From CAYSBE01 sp046309355 (GTDB taxonomy: Bacteria > Bacteroidota > Bacteroidia > UKL13-3), in contig JBKCPL010000074.1 in the NCBI GenBank assembly GCA_046309355.1, positions 17,901 through 81,900 on the forward strand: a stretch of 64,000 bases of DNA. The letters run 5' to 3'. Within the stretch, counting starts at the first letter, position 1. Each line of letters begins with the position of its first letter. The notes under the pieces were generated by a model that searched no databases, was not told the origin of the DNA, and saw nothing but the letters and a program-made list of their open reading frames with translations. This document shows positions 42,037-50,950 of this stretch, piece after piece. Both the position numbers and the translations under genes were made by a program.

Positions 42037-42574
42037 ATTCGTATCCCGAATTTTTGATGATTTGTTCAATTTGCCAGTCTTCCACCGGATTGTATTCCGT
42101 TTTTAGGTCGGCTGTAAATACGCGGGCCAATCCCTGCCAGTACCATGCGGTCACATTTCCACGGTAGGTTTTAAGCAAGGTGTAGGTGTCTTTTCCGGTT
42201 TCGCGGTGTATGAGTTTAATCAATATTTTACCTTGTGATACGGTGAGCCCCATCAGGTCGTCAACAAACTGTTCTTTAACAGATTCCTCCGTACGTTTCA
42301 GGTATTGTTTTTTCGCCTTATCGGTTGGCAGCATGTTCAGGTTTTGTTCCATCAGTTGGAAACGGAAAGCCGCCATCTTAGCGTAGGGAAGCACTTTGCG
42401 TACATCGCGTATCAGCTTTTGGTATTTCTTTTCGTACTCGGGATCTTTTTTAGCCTCTTTTATAAATGTAGGTATATCGTATTCCAATGTATCTTTCAGT
42501 TCAACCTGTGCAACAGCCGAAGGCAGATACATGCATGCCAAACAAAAGAGTATAAACCGGAGTGTGCGTGTCAT
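42035..42574 (-). CDS. DUF4294 protein
   Basis: This 179-residue exported protein (signal peptide MTRTLRFILFCLACMYLPSAVAQ) matches DUF4294: KVLPYAKMAAFRF, LTVSQGKILIKLIHRETGKDTY, and LARVFTADLKTEYNP with EDWQIEQII near the end. The family is restricted mostly to Bacteroidota, with unknown function. It is the last of three minus-strand genes starting at 44574. Confidence 0.88.
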   Translation of the reverse strand: MTRTLRFILFCLACMYLPSAVAQVELKDTLEYDIPTFIKEAKKDPEYEKKYQKLIRDVRKVLPYAKMAAFRFQLMEQNLNMLPTDKAKKQYLKRTEESVKEQFVDDLMGLTVSQGKILIKLIHRETGKDTYTLLKTYRGNVTAWYWQGLARVFTADLKTEYNPVEDWQIEQIIKNSGYE

Positions 42575-42586
42575 TCGATGTTCGTA

Positions 42587-43753
42587 TTAACGACTATGCG
42601 TAGATATACGCTTGGCTTTGGTATAAAAGTATACCGAACCGGCTATTCCGAGTAAAATAAATGCAAACGATATAATTTCTGCCTGGGTAATGGCGTGGCC
42701 GAAAATAGAGTAGGTGCTGTTTACACGAATTTGTTCAATGCTGAAACGTTCAATGCCGTTTAGCAGCAAGTATATGCTGAAGAGGGCACCCGGAGCGGAG
42801 ATGCGTGTACGCATGCTCCACAGAATTCCAAAAATAACCAGGCCCATCAGCGTTTCGTAAAACGGAGTAGGATATACAGGTTGAGGCAAAACAAAACAAT
42901 GGCGGCCCTCGCAACCGGCTATTTTTACGCCTTCGCTTATCACATTATGCGGATAATCAAATGCCCACATCCAATCGGGCAAAGCAGCCATCCAGTCGGG
43001 CTTAGGATTCACATTCACAATTCCCCAGTCGCCATCGCCACTCAGCTGGCAACCCATGCGGCCTATGGCATAAGCCAGTATTAAACCCGGTGCTGCGGCA
43101 TCTATCATGTGCAGCGTATCTATACCCTGTTTGCGTGTGTAATACAAAACTGAAAAAGCGGCTACTATAAGTCCACCATAAAAGGTTAAACCGCTGAATG
43201 AAAGTAACGCACCAATGGGATCTGCTGCGAACTCATCCAGATTTTCGAGGTTATGGAAAATTTTAGCGCCCAAAATTCCTGCAATGCCTGCTATAAATAC
43301 AATATTGGTCATGTGTTCGTGCGGGTGTACCGAGATGTTTTTTTGTACAGGTTTGTGCAAGGCCGCTTTGTTGTCTTCTTGTTTTTTCAGGTAATAACCC
43401 ACAGCAGCACCCGCCAATGCGCCCAGCATATTTCCATCGCTTGAAAGTATGAAGCCCGGAGCATCGGCAGCAAATTCAGCGTAGTTGAACACCATGTGTA
43501 GCAACTTGTAGCCAATAAGTGCACCACCGGCAGCATTCAGGGCAAAACTCCAGGTACTTACACGTTCGTGCAGTGTTACCGATTTGCTCAGCGCATGAAG
43601 CAATCCGGCTGCTTCTTTACGCTTTAATTCACGCGAGGTGGTTATATACGCTCCGGCAAATGACAGCCCGAGAAAAAAGCCAAAGGTTTGGATGGGCAAC
43701 GGAAGATAAAATCCGAAGAGGTAGTGAAGTAAATCAGATAAGGTTGGAAACAT
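42587..43753 (-). CDS. lgt: Prolipoprotein diacylglyceryl transferase
   Basis: This 388-residue inner-membrane enzyme adds diacylglycerol to the Cys of lipoprotein precursors. The lipid-binding signature is YAIGRMGCQLSGDGDWG, the long Bacteroidota version of the Lgt loop. Helices are recognised throughout, and YPTPFYETLMGLVIFGILW and GIERFSIEQIRVN are typical late segments. It is 12 bp upstream of the DUF4294 gene. Its substrates include the lipoproteins of this window. Confidence 0.95.
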   Translation of the reverse strand: MFPTLSDLLHYLFGFYLPLPIQTFGFFLGLSFAGAYITTSRELKRKEAAGLLHALSKSVTLHERVSTWSFALNAAGGALIGYKLLHMVFNYAEFAADAPGFILSSDGNMLGALAGAAVGYYLKKQEDNKAALHKPVQKNISVHPHEHMTNIVFIAGIAGILGAKIFHNLENLDEFAADPIGALLSFSGLTFYGGLIVAAFSVLYYTRKQGIDTLHMIDAAAPGLILAYAIGRMGCQLSGDGDWGIVNVNPKPDWMAALPDWMWAFDYPHNVISEGVKIAGCEGRHCFVLPQPVYPTPFYETLMGLVIFGILWSMRTRISAPGALFSIYLLLNGIERFSIEQIRVNSTYSIFGHAITQAEIISFAFILLGIAGSVYFYTKAKRISTHSR

Positions 43754-43809
43754 AGGGTATAATGAATTGACTGCGAATTAACAGAAAATAAGCAGGTGAT
43801 GTACACATT

Positions 43810-44574
43810 CTATTCCAAACCGTATTTGGATTTAAACTGCTTGCTGCAATCGTTGATGGCTTTATACAACTCATACTCGTTGGCTGTTTTTACAAATTCA
43901 CGGTCGAGCCGGCAAAAAAGCATGAAGTCGTCCAGGTAAAATTCATCCAGGCCGGTTACCCGTTTAGCCACATCACGGTTGTATCTTTTTTCGGCCTCCT
44001 GCAAATCGCGGTAATAGTTTACGAATTCTTCAAATCGCACCATGTCTTTTCCGGCTTTTGAAAACTGGTAGTACAGTTCGGTGATTAGTCCGTTAAGCGA
44101 GCCACCTGTAGGCCCGCCTTCCAGGCTCATGCGTGGCCGTTTTAAAATGCGGTCGTTGTTGTTTAGCAGCGGGTCGTTTTTTACAATATCGGCCACGACA
44201 CGTGCTATCGAGTCGCGTTTGCGGTTGGAGTAAACCACCGTTACATCCTTAAGTTTGTACGTTTCGCTAAACATTAGAATCAACAAGGTATCCCGCTCTT
44301 TTTTCATGAGCAACGAAGCTGCATCGAGGCGAAGTGTATTAAACCCTACCGAACTGATGCGAATAGTATCGCCCGGTGATGCCGCTATGCGGAATACGCC
44401 TTTGCGGTTACTCAACGATTTGGCTCCCGTTTTTTGATTGTACACACTGGCCAGCTGAATTACTTCTGCATTTTCATCGCTAATGAGCAAGCCTGTAATC
44501 AGGCGTTGCTGTGCGGATGCATAAAACGAAATGAGGAAGCAGAAAAAGAAGAGCGAAGTCAGGTGCTTAAACAT
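43810..44574 (-). CDS. Secreted protein with carboxypeptidase-like regulatory domain
   Basis: This 254-residue protein has a signal peptide (MFKHLTSLFFFCFLISFYASAQ) followed by a CarboxypepD_reg-like beta sandwich: ITGLLISDENAEVIQLASVYNQKTGA, then GVFRIAASPGDTIRISSVGF. The C-terminal half is helical and charged with no known domain. The first domain is typical of the N-terminus of TonB-dependent receptors, but no barrel follows. Likely an outer-membrane-associated accessory protein. It lies 56 bp upstream of lgt. Confidence 0.8.
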   Translation of the reverse strand: MFKHLTSLFFFCFLISFYASAQQRLITGLLISDENAEVIQLASVYNQKTGAKSLSNRKGVFRIAASPGDTIRISSVGFNTLRLDAASLLMKKERDTLLILMFSETYKLKDVTVVYSNRKRDSIARVVADIVKNDPLLNNNDRILKRPRMSLEGGPTGGSLNGLITELYYQFSKAGKDMVRFEEFVNYYRDLQEAEKRYNRDVAKRVTGLDEFYLDDFMLFCRLDREFVKTANEYELYKAINDCSKQFKSKYGLE

Positions 44575-44627
44575 TACTTTCGAATGATGAAACGAAAATA
44601 CATTTTTGCACGGTAAACAGTTTATAG

Positions 44628-45800
44628 ATGACAGAAAAGAAACTTGTACTGAAATCGGGGCGAGAACGCTCGGTTAAAAACCGACATCCGTGGATTTTTT
44701 CGGGAGCCGTGAAGCAACTGCCTGATGCCGAAAACGGTGACATAGTGCAGGTTGTAACCAATGCACACGAATTGCTGGGGTATGGTTTCTACTCGCCAGC
44801 CAGCCAGATAACCTGCCGCCTGTTTGAGTTTGTAAGCACTCCGGTATTCATAGATGAATCGTACTGGTTGAATAAAATTGACCGTGCCTTTACGTTGCGC
44901 AAGTCGGTGATTGACTTTGACCATACCAATTTATACCGACTGCTTCATGCCGAAGGCGATTTTTTTCCGGGTGTGATTGCCGATGTGTATGGCGATGTGG
45001 CTTCCGTTCAGTTGCTGATACAAGGTACCGAACGCATTCGCACGCATATTTTTGAAGGCCTTAAGCGTTGCGGTATTCGCCATATTTACCTCAAAACCAA
45101 GCAAAGTACACAACGGCTGGAACACGTGCTGGCATCGGGCTGGGTAACCGAACCGGCTGCTATGCCGCTACGGGTGAAGGAAAACGGAATTCACTTTCTG
45201 GTGGATATTGAAACAGGACAAAAAACCGGATTCTTCATTGACCAGCGCGAGAACCGAAGAATTTTGGGCGAGTACGCAGCAGGTAAAAAAGTATTGAATA
45301 CCTTCAGCTACTCGGGCGGATTCAGCTTGTATGCCTTGCAACAGCAAGCCGAGTTGGTGCACTCGGTCGACAGTTCGAAAGAAGCCATAGCCCTGTGCGA
45401 TGCGAATGTGGAGCTAAATGGATTTGCCGGAAGGCATACCGGTTACGTAAGCGATGTGTTTGATTTTTTCAGAAACCTGCCCGAGCAATACGATATTATG
45501 GTACTTGATCCGCCAGCATTTGCTAAAAGTGCCAAAGCGGTGAGTAACGCAGCCCGCGGATATAAAAATTTGAACCTGACGGCATTTGAGCGCATAAAAT
45601 CGGGCGGTATGCTGTTTACGTTTTCGTGCTCGCAGCATATTGACAAAGATTTATTTCGTAAAATTGTATTTGGTGCCGCAGCCGATGCAGGAAGGAATGT
45701 GCGCATACTTCAGCAGCTGTCGCAGCCCGAAGATCACCCGATTAATATATTTCATCCCGAGAGCGAATACCTGAAAGGGTTGCTTTTATATGTAGAATAG
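44628..45800 (+). CDS. Class I SAM-dependent rRNA methyltransferase (RlmI-like)
   Basis: This 390-residue protein has an N-terminal PUA domain (KSGRERSVKNRHPWIFSGAV, about 5-75), a linker with LYRLLHAEGDFFPG, and a Rossmann methyltransferase with KTGFFIDQRENRRIL, VLNTFSYSGGFSLYA (SAM site) and VLDPPAFAKS. That matches RlmI, which methylates C5 of a cytosine in 23S rRNA. Length and motifs are normal. Two bases separate it from a downstream hypothetical gene. Confidence 0.93.
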   Translation: MTEKKLVLKSGRERSVKNRHPWIFSGAVKQLPDAENGDIVQVVTNAHELLGYGFYSPASQITCRLFEFVSTPVFIDESYWLNKIDRAFTLRKSVIDFDHTNLYRLLHAEGDFFPGVIADVYGDVASVQLLIQGTERIRTHIFEGLKRCGIRHIYLKTKQSTQRLEHVLASGWVTEPAAMPLRVKENGIHFLVDIETGQKTGFFIDQRENRRILGEYAAGKKVLNTFSYSGGFSLYALQQQAELVHSVDSSKEAIALCDANVELNGFAGRHTGYVSDVFDFFRNLPEQYDIMVLDPPAFAKSAKAVSNAARGYKNLNLTAFERIKSGGMLFTFSCSQHIDKDLFRKIVFGAAADAGRNVRILQQLSQPEDHPINIFHPESEYLKGLLLYVE

Positions 45801-45802
45801 CC

Positions 45803-46252
45803 ATGTTTAAAGCCGTATTTTTAAGCGCATGGGTATGTGTAATCATACAGGTTCATGCACAGTCACCGCTTGAAAAGCGCACGCCATTGCCGGCCGAATT
45901 AAGAAAGTTGAAACACACGGCCGATTCTATTTTAAGAGAGTTGCGTATTATTTACGAGATTGAATACAGAGAAAACACGCCCGGTAAATATCAGCCCGAA
46001 CGCATCTATTATGTGAGGCAATACCTCTTGTTATTTCAGCACATACAGTCGACAGCCGAAGTAGTGGCCTATACACCAAAACACATCAAACAGCTTTTTG
46101 GCAAGCCCGATGAACTATCCAAAAAGCCGGATGCCGACCACGATTTTTCATTTTATTACAGCGCTGTAGAGAAGAGGTATATCAACATCAGCAATGTGCG
46201 CTACAGGTTTTATTTTAAAAACAATACGGTACAGAGGGTAGTGCGAGAGTAG
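45803..46252 (+). CDS. Secreted protein of unknown function
   Basis: This 149-residue protein has a signal peptide (MFKAVFLSAWVCVIIQVHAQ) and a short helical body. No domain was recognised. A late beta segment (KRYINISNVRYRFYFKNNTVQRVV) suggests a small mixed fold. It is only 2 bp after the RlmI-type gene, so it is probably co-transcribed but functionally unrelated. Confidence 0.7.
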   Translation: MFKAVFLSAWVCVIIQVHAQSPLEKRTPLPAELRKLKHTADSILRELRIIYEIEYRENTPGKYQPERIYYVRQYLLLFQHIQSTAEVVAYTPKHIKQLFGKPDELSKKPDADHDFSFYYSAVEKRYINISNVRYRFYFKNNTVQRVVRE

Positions 46253-46254
46253 TG

Positions 46255-46758
46255 CTATTCGCCAAATTCCATGAGCAGTTGATTTTTCTCAACGGCAGTT
46301 TTTTCGGTTACAGCAATCTTTTTGATACTGAATGAACCGGTTGCTTTAATGACATTTTCCATTTTCATGGCTTCGAGTACCAGCAATGCATCGCCTTTTT
46401 CTACACGCTGTCCTTCTGTTACCATCATGCGCAGCACCAGACCCGGCATAGGTGCCTTCAGGTTGTTTATTTTATTTCCCGATACCTTATCGAGGCCCAT
46501 TTTGCGGAGCAGTTCATCCATTTCGTCCCACAGCTGCACCTGATGCTTGATGCCGTTAATTTTCAGTATCATGTTTTTGCCCGTTTCATCGGCCGATACC
46601 CGTTCGATGGTGTACGATTTATTGTTGTACAGCAAATGCAGGGTGTGGTCGTCAATTTGAACAGAATCCGGACTTATGGCTTGTCCGTTTACCATCCAGG
46701 TATCGCCAGATTGGTCAATTTGAAATGTCGTGGAATCATTAACTTTTATGGTGAGCAT
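46255..46758 (-). CDS. Biotin carboxyl carrier subunit of an acyl-CoA carboxylase
   Basis: This 167-residue protein has a C-terminal biotinyl domain with EAMKM (Lys is the biotin site), preceded by the PMPGLVLRMMVTEGQRV turn. The N-terminal half is a small beta domain typical of stand-alone Bacteroidota subunits. It carries CO2 between biotin carboxylase and carboxyltransferase subunits; neither is adjacent. The start at 46758 (MLTIKVND) excludes 16 open codons upstream. It converges on the previous gene with a 2-bp gap. Confidence 0.88.
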   Translation of the reverse strand: MLTIKVNDSTTFQIDQSGDTWMVNGQAISPDSVQIDDHTLHLLYNNKSYTIERVSADETGKNMILKINGIKHQVQLWDEMDELLRKMGLDKVSGNKINNLKAPMPGLVLRMMVTEGQRVEKGDALLVLEAMKMENVIKATGSFSIKKIAVTEKTAVEKNQLLMEFGE

Positions 46759-46812
46759 AATTTTTTGTCTTCGATAATTGTTGTTTACTTGTGCCTGTAA
46801 ATACACCGATCC

Positions 46813-49383
46813 ATGAAGTATCCTTTTCGAGTAGTTTTATTAAGTACAGGCATTTTGTTCATGGCCTGCAAAGTAACGAAAAATAATAAACCGCAACAGC
46901 CATCCAACCTCACTTATCTAGAAAGCAAAGAACGCGTTTTGCCTACACCGCCATACAGGCCAGCGGAAACTTCGGTGGCCGATATGCAACACCTGTGGCT
47001 CGCTATTCGGTTCGATTACGAAAATGAAACGGCACATGGTAAGGCTTCGCTGTTTGTGAAACCTCATTTTTACCCGATACGCACACTGTCGCTGGACGCA
47101 AAATATTTTCTAGTGCATCGATTGGGCCGCATATCCGGTAAAGATACGATTGCGCTTACCTACACCTACGATAGTTTAAAACTGGATATACAACTGGATA
47201 AAGCATTTGCCCGAACAGAAACTATACAGCTTTATGTGGAGTACACGGCACAGCCTTCACACATTACTTCGCAGGGTGGACGTGCCATTAGCGATGACCG
47301 CGGATTGTATTTTATCAATGCGCAGCGAAAGGTAAAAGATAAGCCCCGGCAAATTTGGACACAAGGAGAACCGCAAGCCAACTCGGGTTGGGTGCCGTTG
47401 ATAGATGTACCCAATCAAAAACTGACACAGGAAATTTTCATGACGGTAGATGAAAGCGATGTTACGTTATCCAATGGCGAATTGATGTACTCATCATATC
47501 CGGCAAAGGGAAAAAGAACCGATTACTGGAAGCAAGCAAAGCCCCATGCGCCATACCTGATTATGATGGCTGTGGGTGAGTTTTCTATTACCAAAGACTT
47601 TTGGCGCGATTCGGTGGAGGTGAATTACTACCTAGAAAAATCGTATGCACCACACGCACGGTTGATATTTGGGAAAACACCCAAAATGCTGGAATGCTTC
47701 TCGCAAAAAATGGGAGTAGATTATCCGTGGGAAAAGTATGCGCAAGTTGTGGTGCGCGATTTTGTAAGCGGTGCTATGGAAAATACCGGTGCGGTTATTC
47801 ACTATGATGGGGTGCAGCATACCCCACGTGAACATCTGGACAATACGCATGAAGATATCATTGCACACGAGTTGTTTCACCACTGGTTTGGCGATTTGGT
47901 AACGTGTGAATCGTGGAGCAATATTAGCTTGAATGAATCATTTGCCACCTATGGCGAATACTTATGGAATGAATGCGAATACGACAGAAACACAGCAGAC
48001 TATTTCTTTACCTCGAACCTGAAATCCTATTTGCGCCAGCGCAAAAAACACGATGTGCAGTTGATGCGCGAAAAGTATTACCGCATAGACGATGTGTTTG
48101 ATGTAGTCAGCTATCAGAAAGGCAGCCGGGTACTACACATGCTTCGTCAATACACAGGCGATGAAGCTTTCTTTGCTTCGTTAAAATTGTATTTGACACG
48201 TCATGCCTATAAAACAGCCGAAGTGCATGATTTGAGGCAAGCGTTTGAAGAAGTGACCGGAGAGGATTTAAACTGGTTTTTTAATCAATGGTACTTCAAC
48301 GCTGGGCATCCTGACTTGCTGGTGAACCACACGCTTTCAGCAGATGGGAAAACGGCAACGTTGACTGTATCGCAAATGCACGATTCAGCTGCGTACGGCT
48401 TATTCAGGTTGCCTGTTGATGTTGCAGTGGTAACCGATAAAGAGGTAACACGCAAACGGATCTGGATTGAAAACCGCTCGCACACATTTACGTTTACATC
48501 TTATGCGCCTATTTTGTACGTGCAGCTGGATGAGCCCGGTGTATTGCTGGCCAATATAGAAGAAAACAAAACGCATGAGCAGTGGTATGCACAACTGGTA
48601 CATACTCCGTATGTGCTAAATGCGTTTGATGCGCTGAACGGACTTGCTCGCACAGAAGCCAATGCGGCTCAATCGAAAATGTCTGATGCTATTTCGTATG
48701 CATTGTCGCATTCCTTTTTCGGTGTACGGCTAATGGGGTTAATGAATGTCGATGAACTGACACAAGAAGAAGCATCGGCAGTGAGTAGCCGCATTGCCAA
48801 GCTTGCATGTAACGATTCGGCTTCTGTGGTACGCGCAGTGGCTATCAATGTATTGTCGCAGCTCGTATATGACGATAAATTGGCGCTAATTGAAAATGGC
48901 CTGAACGACTCATCGTATATGGTTGTTCGTTCAGCGCTCAGAGCGCTGTCGAAAGTTAACCGTGAGAAAGCCTTGAGTGCTGCGCCTGCTCTGTTGCAGC
49001 AAAAGCAAGATAATCTGACAGCCGAGGTGTTGTTGCTGTATTCAGAAACTCCGTCTCCGGCCTACTTTGATTTCTTCACCCGTGCACTAGAAACGGACAA
49101 TGACATGCAACTGCTGTATCTGAGACGCTTCGGTGAGTACCTTGTTATTCAATCAACGGAGGTTCAGCTGCGCGGTGCCGAGTGGCTTAAAAACTATGCC
49201 GAGCAGAAACATTCAGACAATGTGATGAACCTGGCAAAAAACGCACAGGTGGGGCTTAAGAAAGCGCTAATGCGGAAACAGGAAGACATGACTTCGGCAT
49301 TGAAAAAGACAAAGGATGCTGAACAGAAAAAAAATTTGGAAGACGAGTTGAAACAGATTGAGCGTGCTGTAGAGTTGCTTTAA
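46813..49383 (+). CDS. M1-family aminopeptidase lipoprotein
   Basis: This 856-residue metallopeptidase cuts amino acids from peptide N-termini. GAMENTG is the exopeptidase motif; the zinc site is HELFHH (His352, Glu353, His356) with Glu375 in NESFATY as third ligand, exactly 18 residues after the second His. A lipoprotein signal (GILFMAC, Cys at about 19) anchors it to a membrane. The N-terminal beta saddle and C-terminal helical repeats (HEAT-like) are present. Confidence 0.93.
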   Translation: MKYPFRVVLLSTGILFMACKVTKNNKPQQPSNLTYLESKERVLPTPPYRPAETSVADMQHLWLAIRFDYENETAHGKASLFVKPHFYPIRTLSLDAKYFLVHRLGRISGKDTIALTYTYDSLKLDIQLDKAFARTETIQLYVEYTAQPSHITSQGGRAISDDRGLYFINAQRKVKDKPRQIWTQGEPQANSGWVPLIDVPNQKLTQEIFMTVDESDVTLSNGELMYSSYPAKGKRTDYWKQAKPHAPYLIMMAVGEFSITKDFWRDSVEVNYYLEKSYAPHARLIFGKTPKMLECFSQKMGVDYPWEKYAQVVVRDFVSGAMENTGAVIHYDGVQHTPREHLDNTHEDIIAHELFHHWFGDLVTCESWSNISLNESFATYGEYLWNECEYDRNTADYFFTSNLKSYLRQRKKHDVQLMREKYYRIDDVFDVVSYQKGSRVLHMLRQYTGDEAFFASLKLYLTRHAYKTAEVHDLRQAFEEVTGEDLNWFFNQWYFNAGHPDLLVNHTLSADGKTATLTVSQMHDSAAYGLFRLPVDVAVVTDKEVTRKRIWIENRSHTFTFTSYAPILYVQLDEPGVLLANIEENKTHEQWYAQLVHTPYVLNAFDALNGLARTEANAAQSKMSDAISYALSHSFFGVRLMGLMNVDELTQEEASAVSSRIAKLACNDSASVVRAVAINVLSQLVYDDKLALIENGLNDSSYMVVRSALRALSKVNREKALSAAPALLQQKQDNLTAEVLLLYSETPSPAYFDFFTRALETDNDMQLLYLRRFGEYLVIQSTEVQLRGAEWLKNYAEQKHSDNVMNLAKNAQVGLKKALMRKQEDMTSALKKTKDAEQKKNLEDELKQIERAVELL

Positions 49384-49390
49384 TTTTCAG

Positions 49391-50146
49391 TTACTTCCTG
49401 AAAACAAGTTCATCCGTAGCGTATACTTCCCACGTGTTTTTGTTTTGCAGGAAACCAACCAGCGAGTATTTAGTTAACTCAGGGTCGGAGGGAAGCGGCA
49501 ATTGCGTGTAGCCCGCAGGGTCTGTTATATCAATGGTTTTAAAGAAACGGACTACGTTGTGGTGGGTAAGTAATTTGCCTGCATTTTCGCCCGAGGTTAC
49601 TTTATTTTTTATGAGGCGTTCAGTTAATACCAAAACCAACTGAAGGCTATCCTGCAGGGTGTTCGTATTGTACGATACATTGATGGCATCGGCTGTTCGT
49701 GTAAGGGCAGCGTTTAAGGTCAGTTGGCCTTCTCCATATTTTGACAGTTCGCTGTAAATGGCTGTGCCCACTTCATTTCGAGCGGCAGCGGGCAACCCTA
49801 ATTTTCCGTTTACAAAAAGCATGGGAGTAAACAGCGCCTGCTGTCCGGTTCGTTTCATGTATTCGGTTTGGCGTTTAGAGTAGCTGCTGTCGCTGAAAGG
49901 ATCAACCCAACCCGAGCGGTTCCATATATCGACATGGTAATCGATAACATACACCGGTGATGAGGTGGAGTCGGCCAGGCGCAAAATTTCCTGCATAAAT
50001 TCATCGGCATACGGGCAGCCTTCACAGCCTTCGGATGAAAACAATTCGAGTAACACCGTAGGGCCGAAACGTGGAGGAGTTAAGGGTTGAGTGTGAGCAG
50101 AAATACCAACGGTAAGAAGAACAATGCTATACAGTAACTTTTTCAT
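49391..50146 (-). CDS. DUF1223 thioredoxin-like protein
   Basis: This 251-residue exported protein has a leader (MKKLLYSIVLLTVGISAHT), then LLELFSSEGCEGCPYADEF (CxxC in a thioredoxin-like fold), and YHVDIWNRSGWVDPFSD, which defines DUF1223. It has no proven function; a periplasmic redox role is likely. It converges on the aminopeptidase gene and starts inside the end of pdeM (20-bp overlap), so the two are co-transcribed. Confidence 0.88.
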   Translation of the reverse strand: MKKLLYSIVLLTVGISAHTQPLTPPRFGPTVLLELFSSEGCEGCPYADEFMQEILRLADSTSSPVYVIDYHVDIWNRSGWVDPFSDSSYSKRQTEYMKRTGQQALFTPMLFVNGKLGLPAAARNEVGTAIYSELSKYGEGQLTLNAALTRTADAINVSYNTNTLQDSLQLVLVLTERLIKNKVTSGENAGKLLTHHNVVRFFKTIDITDPAGYTQLPLPSDPELTKYSLVGFLQNKNTWEVYATDELVFRK

Positions 50147-50783
50147 ACGGTTTTAGTTCAATAATTTCTTGTTGAGCAATCACAAAAACACGGTCATTTT
50201 TATCGGGCTTAATGTTAGCCGTACCTGTAAAAGAACCGAAAGCCGGCAGCAGCATGTACTGTTCGGTAATACAGAAACAAGGCAAACGCAGGTGTTGTTT
50301 TGCTTTGCCGTGTAAAGATACCGATGGATGTATATGGCCGCTGATGGGGAAATAGGTGTGGTGTTTTACGGGTTCGTGAGTGAAAATAAACGGCTCGCGT
50401 ACCAGTAAAGTAGAGGTAGCAATATTGGCAGAGTGTAGCACATATGCGGGCATACGGTCGTGATTGCCGCGCACCAGTGTAAATGTCGTATCGGGATACG
50501 ACTGAGTTAGCGTACAAAATAGTTCCCACTCCGAATTGAGGCTGCTGTGAAATAAATCTCCCACCATAATTAATTCATGCGGATTGTAAGATGCGATTAG
50601 GGTAGCGAAACGTTGCAATTCAGATTCAATTTGAGAGACGGGTGCCTGAATGCCGTTTTTGCGAAAGTGCATGATTTTACCCAGATGCAGGTCGCTGAGA
50701 ATTAGCGTTCGTTTGTTTTCCCACCAAACGGCACGTTCGGGCAGAAGGGTTAATTTTTCACCGTGTAACTGAACAACCGACAT
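50127..50783 (-). CDS. pdeM: Ligase-associated DNA damage response endonuclease PdeM
   Basis: This 218-residue calcineurin-like phosphoesterase contains the metal-binding motifs LSDLHLGK, VGDLFHSS, RGNHDR and the late SGHIHPS. PdeM proteins belong to a DNA repair set with an ATP-dependent ligase, an exonuclease-like protein and a helicase (Lhr); none of these is adjacent. The start at 50783 (MSVVQLHGEKLT) fits the family; 13 further open codons lie upstream. Confidence 0.9.
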   Translation of the reverse strand: MSVVQLHGEKLTLLPERAVWWENKRTLILSDLHLGKIMHFRKNGIQAPVSQIESELQRFATLIASYNPHELIMVGDLFHSSLNSEWELFCTLTQSYPDTTFTLVRGNHDRMPAYVLHSANIATSTLLVREPFIFTHEPVKHHTYFPISGHIHPSVSLHGKAKQHLRLPCFCITEQYMLLPAFGSFTGTANIKPDKNDRVFVIAQQEIIELKPYEKVTV

Positions 50784-50892
50784 GCTGCAATGATAAACTA
50801 TTCCGGCCTGAAATGAGTGCACGGATGCAGAGTTACGAAAAGGGGAAAGAAGCGAAGAGGGAGTGTAAGGAAAAACAGGGGTGTGCTATAAA

Positions 50893-50927
50893 AGATGTGG
50901 CCCAGCGCGAAGCGCTGGGCCACATCT
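50893..50927 (-). terminator. Strong terminator hairpin after the M16 gene
   Basis: A perfect 16-bp stem (50893-50908 and 50912-50927) has a GC-rich core GGCCCAGCGC and a 3-nt loop. On the minus strand it is followed by TTTTATA, so it ends transcription of the peptidase gene whose stop is at 50951. Confidence 0.85.
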
Positions 50928-50950
50928 CATCTGTAGTCTATATCTTTTTA